Positions 12,301-24,168 are shown, counted from the stretch's first letter. The stretch: 64,000 bases of DNA from Liolophura sinensis (GCF_032854445.1 NC_088295.1:92249805-92313804), one strand, 5' to 3'. Notes: generated by a model not told the origin, from the letters alone. Made by a program: numbers and translations.

Positions 12301-15300
12301 CAGTTTAGAAGTAGATATATTTCCCGACAGAGCCATTAAAACCACCTCACACAGAAAAATATCGATGTGATATATAAGGATTGTACCATGTATAACCTAC
12401 GGTCATTCAGTCCAGTCATATACACTCCGTGTAGGCAATGATATCAGGCAGAACATTTCAACATTCCAGGTATATCCAGTCAGAATACACTATAGTCTGG
12501 TAAAATACGAAATACATGTACATGAACAGTGCAGTTGTCATAATCACATGCTGATTGACGGTGTACGGCTGAGAAGTATGTGGATATATTGATACTCAAA
12601 CTCATGAAAAGCTTTCTACCCCTATATATGATATAACTAGTATAATACAAGTACTTCCAGGAACCGATGTGGCAGTATTTCACACTACGATTGCCTCCAG
12701 AAACCGGTTTTGCAGTATTTAACACTTCCAGGAACCAGTTTTGCAGTATTTAATGACCAGGTTGGCTCCAGGAACCAGTTTTGCAGTATTAAACACTTCC
12801 AGGAAACACTTTTGCAGCATTTAACATGACCAGGTTGGCTCAGGAACAAGTTTTGTAGTATTTAACACTATCAGTTTGGCTCAAGGGACCAGATTTGCAG
12901 TATTTAACACTTCCATGAACCGGTTTTGCAGTATTTAACATCACCAGATTTGCTCCAGAAACACGTCTTGCAGTACTTAACACTACTAAAGTCTGCATGT
13001 GCTGTTATGTTTGAGCAACTTTATTGACATTAAAGTTAAGAATTGCATGTTGGCCTACACACTGACACTATAATATTAACGCTAGTTTTTTACATGAAGA
13101 AGTTGTGAACAGCCATTAAGCCTGCCATATAAATAATGTTGAAACTGGAATCTGTTTCTAGCTGAGGATACAATGGCGTTAACCAGCGATAAGCCGTCCG
13201 TGCATTACGGAAATCAATGCAATCTCATCAAGGTGACATGTTCGTGGCTGATCGAGCAGCCGCTAATTTGACGTAATTTGTGATGGAAAGGCTGTGTAGA
13301 ATAACCACAGTGACGGCTTCGATCCAATGGTCAAGACAGACAACAATATTGGGCATGAACCATAACATGATTCTAGTAACAATGGATGCTCCTAAACAGA
13401 CGTGTGTGTGACGGCAGTCGTCCTTCTTTGGGACCATCATGTGTGTGAGCCACTGTGGACGATCACATCAGCTGTGCCCAGATTCCTGTCTGTCAACGAT
13501 CTTGTTCTCCGGGTCAATGAGGCTGTCACAGACAAAGCCATCGTCTTAGAACGTTATACGCTCTCATTACCAACCATACTGCCACCCGTATAATCTTGAT
13601 GCACCAAACGTGTTTATACAACCACATGCACAACTAACATTTGGTCGCTATATTGATTTATGAGTAGATGCCGGTTGGTCTTCAAGAGGAGCGAGTCGAG
13701 GGACAGTTGTATAACGCCTTGACGGCTTCACATAAGACACAGTGATGTCAGATATTCAATAACTGAAGGAGGCTTGTAGCGGACATGCACCTAGAGAGTG
13801 CAATATGGCTGTGGTGATATCGACTGATGTTGGCGGTCCGTGTAAATGGACTGCTGATGTAGACTGATAACAAGTTTATCAATGGAAGTGGGCCCTCCAA
13901 CACATTCTTCTACACACGTACAAGCGACATATGCAAACATAGACTGTCCGTCAGTATAAGTAATCATAGGTATCTTGTAATCAGCTTGTCGCGTGTTCTA
14001 ATCCACCTCTAGTTGTTTCAGCAGCGGTTTTAAGTCAAGAGGTTTGTCAGGTACCTGGCGAAGGTCGGTAGTTTACCTCTCAAGAGGTTTGTCAGGTACC
14101 TGGCGAAGGTCGGTAGTTTACCTCTCAAGAGGTTTGTCAGGTACCTGGCGAAGGTCTATAGTTTACCTCTCAAGAGGTTTGTCAGGTACCTGGCGAAGGT
14201 CGGTAGTTTACCTCTCAAGAGGTTTGTCCGGTACCTTGCGTAGGTCTATAGTTTACCTCTCAAGAGGTTTGTCAGGTATCAACGTGGCGAAGGTCGATAG
14301 TTTACCTCTCAAGAGGTTTCTCAGGTACCTGGTGAAGGTCGGTAGTTTACCTCTCAAGAGGTTTGTCAGGCATCAACGTGGCGAAGGTCGGTAGTTTACC
14401 TCTCAAGAGGTTTGTCAGGTATCAACGTGGCGAAGGTCGGAAGTTTATCTCCGGCACTCCCGTTTCCTTCACCCATAAACCTGGCCGCAGTCATATATGT
14501 GAACAATTCTTCAGCACGTCGTTAGACAACAATCAACACACAATGTAAGCAGACTAAATTGTAATGGAGATTGCCTGTTCTTACCGATAACATGTGGTGT
14601 TGGCCACCTCCCAGGGGACGGATTCACTGATTACGAGGAAACATTTCCCGCTAGGGTGTTTGTACCAGCCTGTAGGGACACAAATTCACAACATTACAAC
14701 TCATCACCCATGACATTTTTACAGCAATATATTGCATTTCCTTTGAACATGAAATTCAGAAACGAAGAAAAACAATAAGTTGTACACCAACAGATTAATA
14801 TTTCTTGTCTTTTAATAACTCGCAGAAGATAATTCCATAAAATGGTGCTCTCTACATTGAAATCATACAAAGAAGAGGGAAACATCATCACATTACATTT
14901 TTTTTCTGCTGTTCTAGGGGAAAGTGTTCACGAGAGTGACGAACAATTTATGAACAGCAAGCACAGTTTCTAATAAATATTTTTGACCTGTATGCAGACC
15001 CTCTCTGACCCTCTCTTACGTGAAAGGATTCGTGATTTTCTTACCTTCGGGGCATATCAAGTTATTGCTTTGGGCGATCTGAAATGCAACATTAGAGAGC
15101 ATTACACAACATTACAATCTACAGCTCAAGTTAATATCTGTGGGCGTGACAAAGGAAACGACATGTTGTGTTCTGATCTAATGCATGGACGCTCAATCGG
15201 GGCTCGCGTGAAAAAAAAAATAAAACAAAAACGGATTTTCAGTGTTTACGATAAGAGGTATAGGTTCAGTTTTGATACACCAAAGAGTCGAGTGTATGGT

Positions 15301-18300
15301 GTGTATATATCTTGCCTTATAGCATTTGTTAGAAACTGTGTGTTATGAGACGATTTCAATCAACATCACAAGTTATTACTCCAAAAATGGTGTACCAAGG
15401 TTACGCCATCAAACAGTTTTACAATAACTATAATTATATTGTGAGTAAATATGGACAGTGCGTCCAGAATCTTTGGCACTCTGCTTCATGGTCGTGTCTA
15501 ATTCCACTTAACCCGGGTCAAGGGGCAGTGTACTCGTGTTGAACCAGATCACCACGTTGGATATATAAAAAGTTCCAGTCAAAACGCAGCTGAGACACAT
15601 ATTTTATTGCCGACAACATATATAGCATGGTACATGTTTTGAAAACTGATTTCACTCTTTCTTCTTTGTCATTCCTTGTGATTTCATTCGTTCTTCTTTG
15701 TCATTCCTTGTGATTTCACTCGTTCTTCTTCGTCATTCTTTGTGATTTCACTCGTTCTTCTTTGTCATTCCTTGCCTCTTTCCAACATCACTAAAAGCCA
15801 TCGTTGAGTGTTTCTCTTAGCACGATCCCGTCCTAATTTTGTACTTTACATACTCCCTTAAATAATTCTTTGGTGGTTTGTGTTAAACGTCGTTTGGGGA
15901 AATGGCCAGGCGATTATTGACCTGGGACGTTCATGTTGGTTGACGACTGGTTTCGACGCATATATTAAACGTCGTTTTGGGTATTGGCCCAATGCATAGA
16001 TTGAACAAATTTTTTCAGTCAAAAAAAAAAGTTCATGAATTTTCTTTTCTCTAAACATCTCCATATGTAAGCCTAAACAGATGTACGTAAGTTAACATTA
16101 TGGCATATTCATCGCATGAAGAAAATTATTTCTTTATTATTTTAGTCCAGTGGTCAAGCATTTAAGCTATACACCATGCATTTAATAGAGCAATATGTTG
16201 TTCTCCAGATTTTGACATTTCGTATGAAAGAGATCATTAATTATTGTCAGATTTGGTCAAGACAAGTCACGATGTTTAGTTTTGAATATCTGTGTGAACC
16301 CTGGTTAATATATCTCAGAGGTCGGTCATCCAAAAATGAGATATGTCTTTATAAATTACTCTACTTTCAATCAGAGTGCAGTACATGGCACCAACCACCA
16401 AAAAGTGGACTGGTCATCCGATATGTGGTTTGTCTGCCATATGTAGTTTTGGATTTTGGTTTGGTTTCCTCACCTTGGCATTTGGCATGTGTCACGGAAA
16501 GACGACCAGTTACTGTCAAGCGTAACCATAGACATTGGTTCATAACCTGGTATACTTTCATGTTAACTGATTCAACTGCCATTCTACATTTAATCTGGAC
16601 TGACACAGTTGCCGTGTGCTTATATACACGTGGTTGTAATGGGGATGACAAATAATGAACAGGTGTAATATTCAGCTTCATTCAGTGTGTTGCCATGAGG
16701 CGTGGGTCATTACACAGTGTGAGTAACTAGATGGGAGGTGTTACATGTGTAGGTCGACTTGACAAGATCCAGTCTGGTGTTACTGAAGCCCATTTGGAAC
16801 AAGAATAAGCGGGTAACTTATATTACACAGAGACAAGGTCTGTAATCTTTCTTTATGTACGTCTTTACCTTTGTCTTGCGCTAACGTCCCCGAGTGAAAA
16901 AGCTGCCATATCAGTTATCATATATGGTTTGTTTAATTGACATAAAAATGTACTATACTGTCGTCAGTGAAATTTACTTTGTCGCGGTGTAAAACATCAA
17001 TCGAATAAATAGATAAATACATAACTTAAGAATGGTCACGAAATATACACCAGGCATGTCGTACATACCATCTGTCTATATTATATATCGGATCGGTGGC
17101 TTATAAGTCTATAACGGTTAGATCTGATAGACTGGGGTTTGTAGGTGACTGTAGTATTTAAAATTAGCACCCACAGGAAGAGAGTGTTTGTTTTGCCAAT
17201 GCCACCGTAAGTAAATACACGAAACCATGCAAGCTATATAATGGTTGATGGGAAAGGTTTACTTTGGAGGTTAAGGGTGTAGAGTGCTCTGGAAATGTGA
17301 AAACACTGCCGTGTATAAGAAATGTCATGACAGGCCGAGATACTGGCCACGTACGTGTACAGTTAACATTATTCACCTGTAGACATAAATACACAGAGAA
17401 TGGACGTATTTGCACCATGCCTCGAGATTAGAGTTTCACCAAGCTTTTGCGTGTTTTGCGCGATCTGTACACTTCGTACATGCATGTTTCCGTTATATAT
17501 AAACGTCTACGCTATAAAGAGCAAAATACTTTTATGTTGCATTGTAAAATTAGTAACGAGTAGAATTACACCCGCTGAAGCTGAGACTGAAAAGAAGTGA
17601 ACTTACATAAGCAGACAAATTTGATTGTTTTCATGATATACTTAAGAAGATAAAATAATGTCAAAAGTGCACAAACTACGTTTCACATTTTGTGAAGTTG
17701 GACTAACAAATACCCTGGGTAATGGTAACTAGTAGAGTTCTACTAGGTAGTAGGTGTGTAAAAGGTAGTTTTGTTCGCAATATTTGAATGTAATCTATAA
17801 AATATTAACTCGTTGACCCGCTTTGATGATCATTAATAGGCATGTGGGGTTTCCACACTTCCACATTCAACAGCGTATGTGCGTTGTTCTTGTCATGAAT
17901 ATTGAAACAGCCCATTTACCTTATTTTTTCTCTGAACAAAATACCTTTCATACCCATAAAGTATAATGCCACGCTTTAAAGGTTAATTTAAAAGATAAAA
18001 ATGGGAGGGCTTAGTTTGATTTCATGCGTCTGAAAAAGTCTTCTCAGTATAGATTCCAGGTACACTTTGTGTGTTTTTCCCCGCACATTGACAATAGACA
18101 GATCGATACTGTTTAAAGCATGCCATGATGGATGTTCAGTACACTGTTTACTCAGATCATTCAGACAAGAGCATGGTCACGTTACTGTCGGAATAGCGAT
18201 GACTCTCCGAATTTATGTTTGATTAAACTGAAGGAAAATTTTCAAATAAATCAGTCTCTTGATTCTCCGTGTTTTTTTTTTAACTTAAAACGGGCATTTG

Positions 18301-19951
18301 GCATTGAAATGGGGGGATTGATATGTTCATTGTTGTGGACAAAAATCTGAAGATAAATCAACAGTCTTTTGAATTTCAATAGTTTTCAACGATAAGTTGG
18401 ACATCTGAGTTTGAAATACCCCTTTCCAAATAACAACCCATCAACACAGAACAGATACACCGTATACAGACATTATACTGGCCGAGATATACAGGCAGAG
18501 TGGAACCAAACCCGGGAATACATCTGACTTGTCGGCTGGCTGTTTAATTGGGTGGGGATATAGAATGATCGGGAGTAGATGCTGGTGTGGGTGGGGTATA
18601 ATTGTATCCGCCACAGTTTGGATTTAACAAACAAGCATGGAACACACAGAATGACAATCACCTGGAGATTGGTGCACAAAAGAGAAATTATTGTAAATCC
18701 ATTGGCTTGCCGGGATAAATCTGTTTGAATCGGTTTAGGAGCCCTGTTTACTATAATGTATTGATTGCGGGTACAGGTATTGTCGTGTACCTCTCTAATC
18801 GCCTTATTTCTCAACACGATTCTGCCTCGTTCTGTCCCTAGCCAGAATGACTGCATGAGAGCTTGGTTAATGTTTGTAATGCGATATCGCTGTTCAGGTG
18901 AGAGTGTATTGCAGTCGAACTTATTCCATAAGCTCCGGGTCTGCGCTTTAAACTATAGCAATGTTCTGTACTATGCGGTAGGTGAATCATAAACTGAAAG
19001 TAAATCAGGTGTTTTGGACAGTGCATGATTTCACCTGGCGGCCCTTTGTCTCTCACAACAGATTTACGTATATCTGACTTACGCAACAACGTATAATGCA
19101 GCTGTATGGACAAGTTTGAGTAATTAAAGATTATCTACCCTCAATCCCGCCCCACTCAGACTTCTTCACCCCCCATCAATCTTAATTATTATTCTCTCCC
19201 ATCAGAATATTTTCGTCAAAACTATAGAGTATTCAATGTTTGTTGTACTTTGTGTGTTTGTGTTCGTGTCGGTGGTTTTCTGCGTCCCTGACAGACATTC
19301 ACAAACTAGCTTGTTGGTGTAGACAAGATCTGCAGTCGCCATGGTACCACGTGCAGAAGCAGGATATTGGAAACAGACAATCAAATATAACTATTGACAG
19401 AAATATGGGAAGAGACCAGCCTGTTCATTAGACCACATCATTATGCGTCAGGTTAGGTTTTGTAGTACTGTGCAGATCTTCCAAATGCTCAAAGCTTTCA
19501 GTTAGTGACTAAATCTAGCTTGAAGTTTATTTGTATTCACAAATGATTTTAACTCACACAACAATACTGGTAAGGTCTCAATTAGATGTAAGGGAATGAG
19601 GCGTTATATATGTTTCCGAGTGTCTTTTTAGCTCTTAATTACGCCCATTTAAACTTAACTTGGCCAGGTAAATGCGTAGGCATCCTAAATGGCCAGACAC
19701 CGTCAGGTCGTTCCATATAAACATAAAATGAAACAGTGTTATGGTGTTTGTTAAAGACTCCCGTAACATTCTGGTAACATAGATATTTGAACTTCCATTT
19801 TTCAGCCAAGACAATTGCAAAATTTGAAAAATTGACAAGGGGCGGAATTGGTTGCTTGTTGATACTAGGTTGCTTTCAAAGAACTTACCGTTAGACCATT
19901 CCAGATACCACCAATGCCTAGTACCAATAGCACAAGGCTTAATGTCCCCAT
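2787..19951 (-). CDS. Secreted multidomain C-type lectin/LDLa/CUB/PAN/CCP/EGF protein (3' end outside window)
   Basis: Nineteen coding exons on the minus strand, about 979 residues, ending in phase 1 at 2787, so the gene continues beyond base 1. Exons in transcript order: 19951-19889, 15078-15045, 14669-14585, 12185-12091, 11036-10809, 10114-10019, 9500-9364, 9201-8991, 8652-8395, 7834-7683, 7354-7159, 6871-6696, 6525-6348, 5833-5633, 4545-4372, 4145-3963, 3678-3517, 3311-3186, 2969-2787. Every junction keeps the reading frame; all introns are GT-AG except the one after 7683, which fits GC-AG. Domain order: signal peptide, C-type lectin, LDLa, CUB, PAN/apple, CUB, CUB, four CCP, two EGF. No membrane segment is visible, so the part seen should be extracellular. 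Such mosaics serve in carbohydrate recognition, adhesion or innate immunity; the ligand cannot be read from sequence. I do not recognise a named orthologue. Domain calls are firm; the overall function is inference. Confidence 0.88.
3517..5833 (-). CDS. Exons 14-17: four CCP/sushi domains
   Basis: Four phase-1/phase-1 exons (5833-5633, 4545-4372, 4145-3963, 3678-3517) each encode one complement-control module of about 54-67 residues: C..P......G......G......C..GY...G...L.C...G.W....P.C. The clearest are FCGQIPAVTNG to SPPSCTG and SCPVLPPITNG to SPPTCQS. The first is longer and has CLLGGTWDL before its last cysteine; the fourth lacks the tryptophan (CAVDDYPTCEG). One exon per domain with symmetric phases fits exon shuffling. 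Confidence 0.85.
5925..6265. repeat. Degenerate ~39-bp tandem repeat in intron 13 of the lectin gene
   Basis: Eight or nine imperfect copies of a unit like CAGTTTCCAGCAGGTTCTTT then ATACACAGTTTATCAGAG, between exons 13 and 14. Confidence 0.75.
6348..6871 (-). CDS. Exons 12-13: CUB domain 3
   Basis: Exons 6871-6696 and 6525-6348 encode about residues 519-636: GCNMVLYQESGVIASPGY, TICTWHIS, then FISPFDMETDKDFVQVFRG and a close at GFSARFSS. As in CUB 1 only the first two cysteines are present. The intron lies after DKDFVQ, slightly further along than in the first two CUB domains. Confidence 0.82.
7159..7834 (-). CDS. Exons 10-11: CUB domain 2, without cysteines
   Basis: Exons 7834-7683 and 7354-7159 encode about residues 403-518. 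CUB character comes from GTPFYPIQLPGGLWVIYTI, the EFVISVE strand, QDYVMIYDGDS (the conserved D-x-V-x-I-x-D-G) and GRGFLLSYR. No cysteine is present in either half. The exons join in frame only if exon 10 ends after ...ISVE at 7683, where the intron begins GCAAGC. Using the nearer GTGAAT at 7623-7618 gives phase 2 and an early stop in exon 11. Confidence 0.75.
8395..8652 (-). CDS. Exon 9: PAN/apple domain
   Basis: A single exon (phase 1 to 1, 258 nt) encodes about 85 residues with SYCESLCLNQACALFTYQP, the typical PAN/apple helix and strand (C..xCL....C..F.Y), then RRCTLAD. PAN modules bind proteins or sugars. A PAN module between CUB domains is an uncommon arrangement. Family confidence is good; the ligand is unknown. 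Confidence 0.78.
8991..9500 (-). CDS. Exons 7-8: CUB domain 1
   Basis: Exons 9500-9364 and 9201-8991 encode about residues 201-316. The first half has the C1 and C2 cysteines (QDCSYVV and SRTCQWTL) and the SPKFPNQYDN turn. The second half has the core strands FSSFNTEEDVDVVEIRVGG and the aromatic end GFSATWST. The C3-C4 cysteine pair of classical CUB domains is absent. The phase-0 intron falls between the two halves, just after RIELK. Confidence 0.82.
10019..10114 (-). CDS. Exon 6: LDL-receptor class A repeat
   Basis: One phase-1/phase-1 exon encodes FQCVLSGRCI through CGDGSDEANC. Together with the cysteine in ACPQG at the end of exon 5 it gives the six-cysteine LDLa pattern and the acidic calcium cage (D..D..DGSDE). 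Symmetric phase-1 borders are typical of shuffled extracellular modules. Confidence 0.88.
10441..10457 (+). repeat. Poly-G tract
   Basis: GGG, T, then 13 consecutive G in the intron between the C-type lectin and LDLa exons. It could form a G-quadruplex and is a likely site of length error. Confidence 0.8.
10809..15078 (-). CDS. Exons 2-5: C-type lectin-like domain
   Basis: Four exons (15078-15045, 14669-14585, 12185-12091, 11036-10809) encode about residues 22-168. The domain opens with ICPEGWYKHPSGKCF, the two-cysteine start of long-form C-type lectins, continues through NTTCYR and the hallmark QFWIG, and closes with the paired cysteines of GECVYAEW and CSLPKPYACE. At the sugar-binding loop, where EPN or QPD normally sits, the protein has NPD (GNPDVTAGEC). 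The usual WND before the penultimate cysteine is replaced by YFDQC. Calcium-dependent sugar binding is therefore possible but not assured. The final CPQ of this segment provides the first cysteine of the next domain (LDLa). Confidence 0.88.
12640..12985. repeat. Degenerate tandem repeat in intron 3 of the lectin gene
   Basis: Repeated CTTCCAGGAACCGGTTTTGC plus AGTATTTAACA, with alternating spacers containing GACCAGGTTGGCT. Seven or eight imperfect copies, with no coding signal. Confidence 0.7.
14040..14448. repeat. 45-bp minisatellite in intron 3 of the lectin gene
   Basis: About nine copies of CTCAAGAGGTTTGTCAGGTA followed by CCTGGCGAAGGTCGGTAGTTTACCT. Some copies replace GTACCTGG with GTATCAACGTGG. 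The unit is 15 codons, so a stop-free plus-strand frame runs through it by chance. Confidence 0.88.
15079..19888. other. Intron 1 of the lectin gene, no gene seen
   Basis: About 4.8 kb between the signal-peptide exon and exon 2. It holds a 37-38-bp repeat (15650-15775, about four copies containing CGTTCTTCTTTGTCATTCCT) and a pair of TTAAACGTCGTTT segments (15880-15985). The longest plus-strand frame (16176-16655) shows no domain or splice context. I see nothing else. Confidence 0.6.
19889..19951 (-). CDS. Exon 1 of the modular lectin gene: signal peptide
   Basis: ATG at 19951-19949 starts a 21-codon exon reading MGTLSLVLLVLGIGGIWNGL, then T, followed directly by a GTAAGT donor. The hydrophobic LSLVLLVLGIGG core is a typical signal peptide, with probable cleavage near the exon end. 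It ends in phase 0, as exon 2 (15078) requires. Intron 1 is the longest of the gene, about 4.8 kb. Confidence 0.8.
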
Positions 19952-20176
19952 GATGATGGAGGTACACCACTAACCGAAAACTCTCTTCTTTTCTCCGTCT
20001 TGTAAAATACGTGTCCTTCCCTTATTCCAGGTGAAGGCTTAAAGCCGTCACCACGCCCGCCTCTTGGGAACTGTAAGGTTATGTGACTGTCACCAAGGCG
20101 TGTAAGGACACAATCTGTACAGTTCCACACAAATGGAGAGAAACAACCTCAATAAAGTCCTGTCCGAGTTTTCCCC

Positions 20177-20182
20177 TTTATA
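20177..20182 (-). promoter_or_regulatory. Candidate TATA box of the modular lectin gene
   Basis: On the minus strand CATATAAAGGGG lies about 230 bp upstream of the start codon at 19951. Transcription would begin near 20150 and give a 5' leader of about 200 nt. This is a motif match only. Confidence 0.35.
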
Positions 20183-20199
20183 TGAGCAGATCCATGATT

Positions 20200-22118
20200 T
20201 GTAGAGATGGAAAGTCGGTGTTGTGATGTTTGGCAGAGTTCTTCACCTGACTGTTATGACCCACCTGTCACTCTGTCTCTGTATATGTCCGCCATGTTGT
20301 ATCTAAGCAAAACTACGCGGAGGACAAAACAGAAGCGGGTGCCACGGAATGCCGTTAGTCGATACGCTGAGCGTCACAGAGGTGGGTCCCGTGGGTGAGG
20401 AATCCCGCACTAAGCTTAATGGAGCGAGACGGGACAAGACCAGCCCTTGTCATGCCTGTTACCAGACACGGTCACCGACAACCCACCGTGCTGACAGACG
20501 CATTGTTCTCATGCTCAATACGTTTAGAATGTGTCCATACCTGTCGTACACTTAATCGACCATTCTTTGATGAACGTCTTTACCGACAGGTAGTATAGAG
20601 TGCCAACTTCTCTCACAACATGGGATCACTCTGTTCTACATGGAGAACACGAGGACAGAGCACTCAAACTGTACTCACGATAGATTTCACGCTCACCACT
20701 CCTACCATGAGCTTAATCAACTTTCCAACATTGCGTTTGAATATAGGTATACATTAAATACAATCAATGGCACAGTCGCTCACTCTAAACCTTCATTTTA
20801 ATCATACATACTTTTATACCACATTTATACCATTAAGCAACCTGTAACCTGATGGAGTATATGAGCGTTCCTTTAGCTTTCGGTGGATGGACACTCACAT
20901 TCCCTGACCGTTTGTGACAGCTAGGGACACGTCCGAACTGGCTTAGTGATCAATAGCCATTACGCGTGATGTCAGCCTAGGGTGATTAATCCCATATATG
21001 TCCTTAACTGGAATCAAATCCTCAAAACAAAAAAGGATTATTGAAAAGAAGCAGATGTAACCGACAGTCCTGAAGGGTTTAAAAGATGGAGTTAACCATT
21101 AAACTTGCTTAAAATCGATCCATTGTAGTGTGTATTTGCGGTTATAGCCATAGTTACACAACGCGCTAGTTGACAATCAACGCGTGTCTTCATAGAGCTC
21201 ATCAGCTATGAACATTGTTTGGAAATCCTCCCTAAACAGAGACTGACGTCGATAATGTGAAGAACCAGTGGGGTTTTATTCATCAAGAAACACGTACATG
21301 GTCTGTATATATCTAATGTAATGATCATAGCAAACGCGTCGTTTCTTCGTTGTCTCTCTACTATTCACTTAGATACTCCCCTATGACCGGCGGGCTGAGT
21401 GATGAGGGGTGTGTATCAGATGCATATCACATATCAAGTGTACAGCAATGGCTGCGGAAGGCGGCGTGAAATCAATAAACATTCTGCTGTCGAGTGCATT
21501 ATAATCACCGCTAGGTATAGGACTGCTCACCTGTGCTACTTTGGCGCGGAGATGTAATACAAGGTAATGGGGGAATGATGAGAGCCCCCGGGGCACCGGA
21601 ACAGACTGTCCCACTCACGGGATATTACACACGTCACTTAATACATATGGGACGGATGAATCCTGGACAGTTATATGTCAGGTCTAAGTAGAGAGATATA
21701 TAGATAAAAGTGCGAGAAATAATTTCAAATTATCACGTTAAAAATTACCCTACACTGATGTGGACTGCCTATTCCTACATACATGTATAACCAAGCCAAG
21801 GTTATTTCCTGGTGTTATTACAACATACTTGACGCAGCTCCATGGAGTATCGTTCTTAGAACCATGATATGGATGAATTGAAGTAAGATCATACATGCGT
21901 GAAAAGTTTAGCGAAATGCATGTCTGAAACGTTGAATTAATTTGTACTTAGTAATATTTTTGACTACACGTATACGTAAGGGATCTATGCTGTACAAATT
22001 ACGTGCACACTGTACACAGTATGTGTAAAATAGCCAAATACAGACACAATCATGTTCAGAAAGTAATACAAACTGCTTCCTTCCCTCTACCTTACATCAC
22101 ATCGGCACCCACGTCATG
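20200..22118. other. Intergenic, nothing recognised
   Basis: Upstream flank of the lectin gene. Only short overlapping frames on both strands; no domain, RNA gene or repeat I can support. Confidence 0.5.
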
Positions 22119-22242
22119 CATTCATTTCTTTATTTATTTGAATAGTGTTTTACGCCGTTCCCAAGGATATAATATGACGACGGCCAGCGTTATGGTGGGA
22201 GTTAATTGGGGGGAAATCTGCGACCATCTGCAGACTTTCTAA
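22119..22242 (-). mobile_element. 3' fragment of a dispersed SINE-like element (ACGGCGTAAAACAC family)
   Basis: On the minus strand it contains CCACCATAACGCTGGCCGTC and GTAAAACAC-type sequence followed by an (AAAT)n tail. The same family appears at 27405-27588, 27875-27945, 39342-39425, 46176-46410 and 46702-46790. The copy is truncated and diverged. Confidence 0.7.
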
Positions 22243-22769
22243 CATACGACAACATGAGACGAACTCATAAATAATGATCGCATTGGTCAATAGGCCATTG
22301 TGCTGCCCTATACCACACTATAACCAAAAGGCCATTGAGCCCCCTTCCCCCTATGCACCCACTCTAGTTACTATGAATTGCATGGAAAACACATCGACTG
22401 TCAAGCCAAGCCAAAACAAAACGAACTACTAAGTAATTCGTAAAAACGATCGAACTCGTAAAACGATTAACGTCCTAAAACGATCGAACACACAAGCGTC
22501 AAACATTATAACAACAATTCCAACACGGCACATTGCTCAGTGTCCAGAAATCGAACTTGTCATAGGAAACTGGTTCCTGGTAATTTCAAACGCCGGTAAT
22601 TTGATAATTATACCTGGTACAGTTAGCATCATTAATTACCTGGTTATTTCAAGATATGGTAATTGCTAGGTAATTTATTATATTTTTTATTCAATCTGTG
22701 CTGTGTCAGCGCATAGGTTTATAAACAGGTTTGTCAAGTATGATAGGAATCATCGCAAGACCACACCTT

Positions 22770-23520
22770 TTCCTCCATAGTGAGGTATATATTGTGGAGT
22801 GCAGCCGCCACTCCACAATGAGGTGTAGCAGATGTATATGCTCAGGGTCGTCACCATTTCTGCCACATCCTTCACGATGAGGTGTGACAGATCTGTATAT
22901 GTACGGTCGCCATTCTCTGTCTCTTCCCTCACAACGAGGTGCGGCAAATGAACATGAACGGCCGCCACAATCTGCCGCCTCCACTTTACAAAAAAGTGTG
23001 GCAGATGTAAATGTATTCGGACGCCGTTGTCTGCTGTTTCCTTCACAGCGAGATGTGGGAGATGTAAGGTCGCCGTTGTCTGCTGTTTCCTTCACAACGA
23101 GGTGTGGGGGATGTAAGGTCGCCGTTGTCTACTGTTTCCTTCACAGCGAGATGTGGGAGATGTAAGGTCGGCATTATCTGCTGTTTCCTTCACAACGAGT
23201 TGTGGGAGAGGTAAGGTCGGCATTATCTGCTGTTTCCTTCACAACGAGATGTGGGAGATGTAAGGTCGCCGTTGTCTGCTGTTTCCTTCACAACGAGGTG
23301 TGGGGGATGTAAGGTCGCCGTTATCTGCTGTTTCCTTCACTACAAGGTGTGCGAGATGTAAGGTTGGCATTATCTGCTGTTTCCTTCACAACTAGGTGTG
23401 GTTCGGCATTATCTGCTGTTTCCTTCACTACGAGGTGTGGGAGATAAAAGGTCGGCATTATCCGCTGTTTCCTTCACTATGAGGTGGGCGAGATGTAAAG
23501 TATATTCCGCATCCTTCACA
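22770..23520. repeat. 49-bp minisatellite, intergenic
   Basis: Copies of GAGGTGTGGGAGATGTAAGG, then TCGCCGTTGTCTGCTGTTTC, then CTTCACAAC, 49 bp apart in the regular core (23022, 23071, 23120), with longer degenerate units before 23000. No gene is inferred from the frames inside. Confidence 0.85.
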
Positions 23521-23559
23521 ATGCTTTGATTTGATTTATTATTCCCGCCCTTCACCTTA

Positions 23560-24168
23560 AGAAGCGGCATGCAGATGTAAATGTACGGGCGCCATTATCT
23601 GCTGCCTCATTCACAATGAGAAGCAGCATGCAGATGTAAATGTACGGGCGCCATTATCTGCTGCTTCATTCACAATGAGAAGCAGCATGCAGATGTAAAT
23701 GTGTTTTATTGTTTGAACACGTAATCAAAGTACGGTCGACATTATCTGCCGGTTGTCCAACGACAAGGTGTGACAGATACAAGTATATGTTAGGTATCCA
23801 TTATCTGCCGGTTGTCTCACGACAAGGTGTGACAGACACAAGTATATGTTAGGTCGCCATTATCTGCCGGTTGTCTCACGACAAGGTGTGACAGATACAA
23901 GTATATGTTAGGTCGCCATTATCTGCTGGTTGTCTCACGACAAGGTGTGACAGACACAAGTATATGTTAGGTCGCCATTATCTGCCGGTTGTCTCACGAT
24001 AAGGTGTGACAGACACAAGTATATGTTAGGTCGCCATTACCTGCCGGTTGTCTCACGACAAGGTGTGACAGACACAAGTATATGTTAAGTCGCCATTATC
24101 TGCCGGTTGTCTCACAACAAGGTGTGACAGACACAAGTATATGTTAGGTCGCCATTATCTGTCGCTTG
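23560..24168. repeat. 59-bp minisatellite, intergenic
   Basis: Regular 59-bp units between about 23720 and 24165: CGCCATTATCTGCCGGTTGT, CTCACGACAAGGTGTGACAG, ACACAAGTATATGTTAGGT. The segment before it has three 60-bp units with CAGATGTAAATGTACGGGCG. Shared words (CGCCATTATCTGC, AAGGTGTG) suggest a common origin with the adjacent 49-bp array. Confidence 0.85.

Noticed and set aside
14044-14548. Plus-strand frames SGTWRRSVVYLSRGL repeated
   Set aside because: The 45-bp intronic repeat equals 15 codons, so the frame stays open by chance.
16176-16655. Plus-strand open frame of 159 codons
   Set aside because: No domain, no splice context and low-complexity composition; it sits in intron 1 of the lectin gene.
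22706-23165. Coding potential on both strands around the 49-bp array
   Set aside because: Frames follow the repeat and overlap on opposite strands.
23720-24165. CRISPR-like array (regular 59-bp spacing)
   Set aside because: The whole unit is repeated with no unique spacers, and the genome is eukaryotic.
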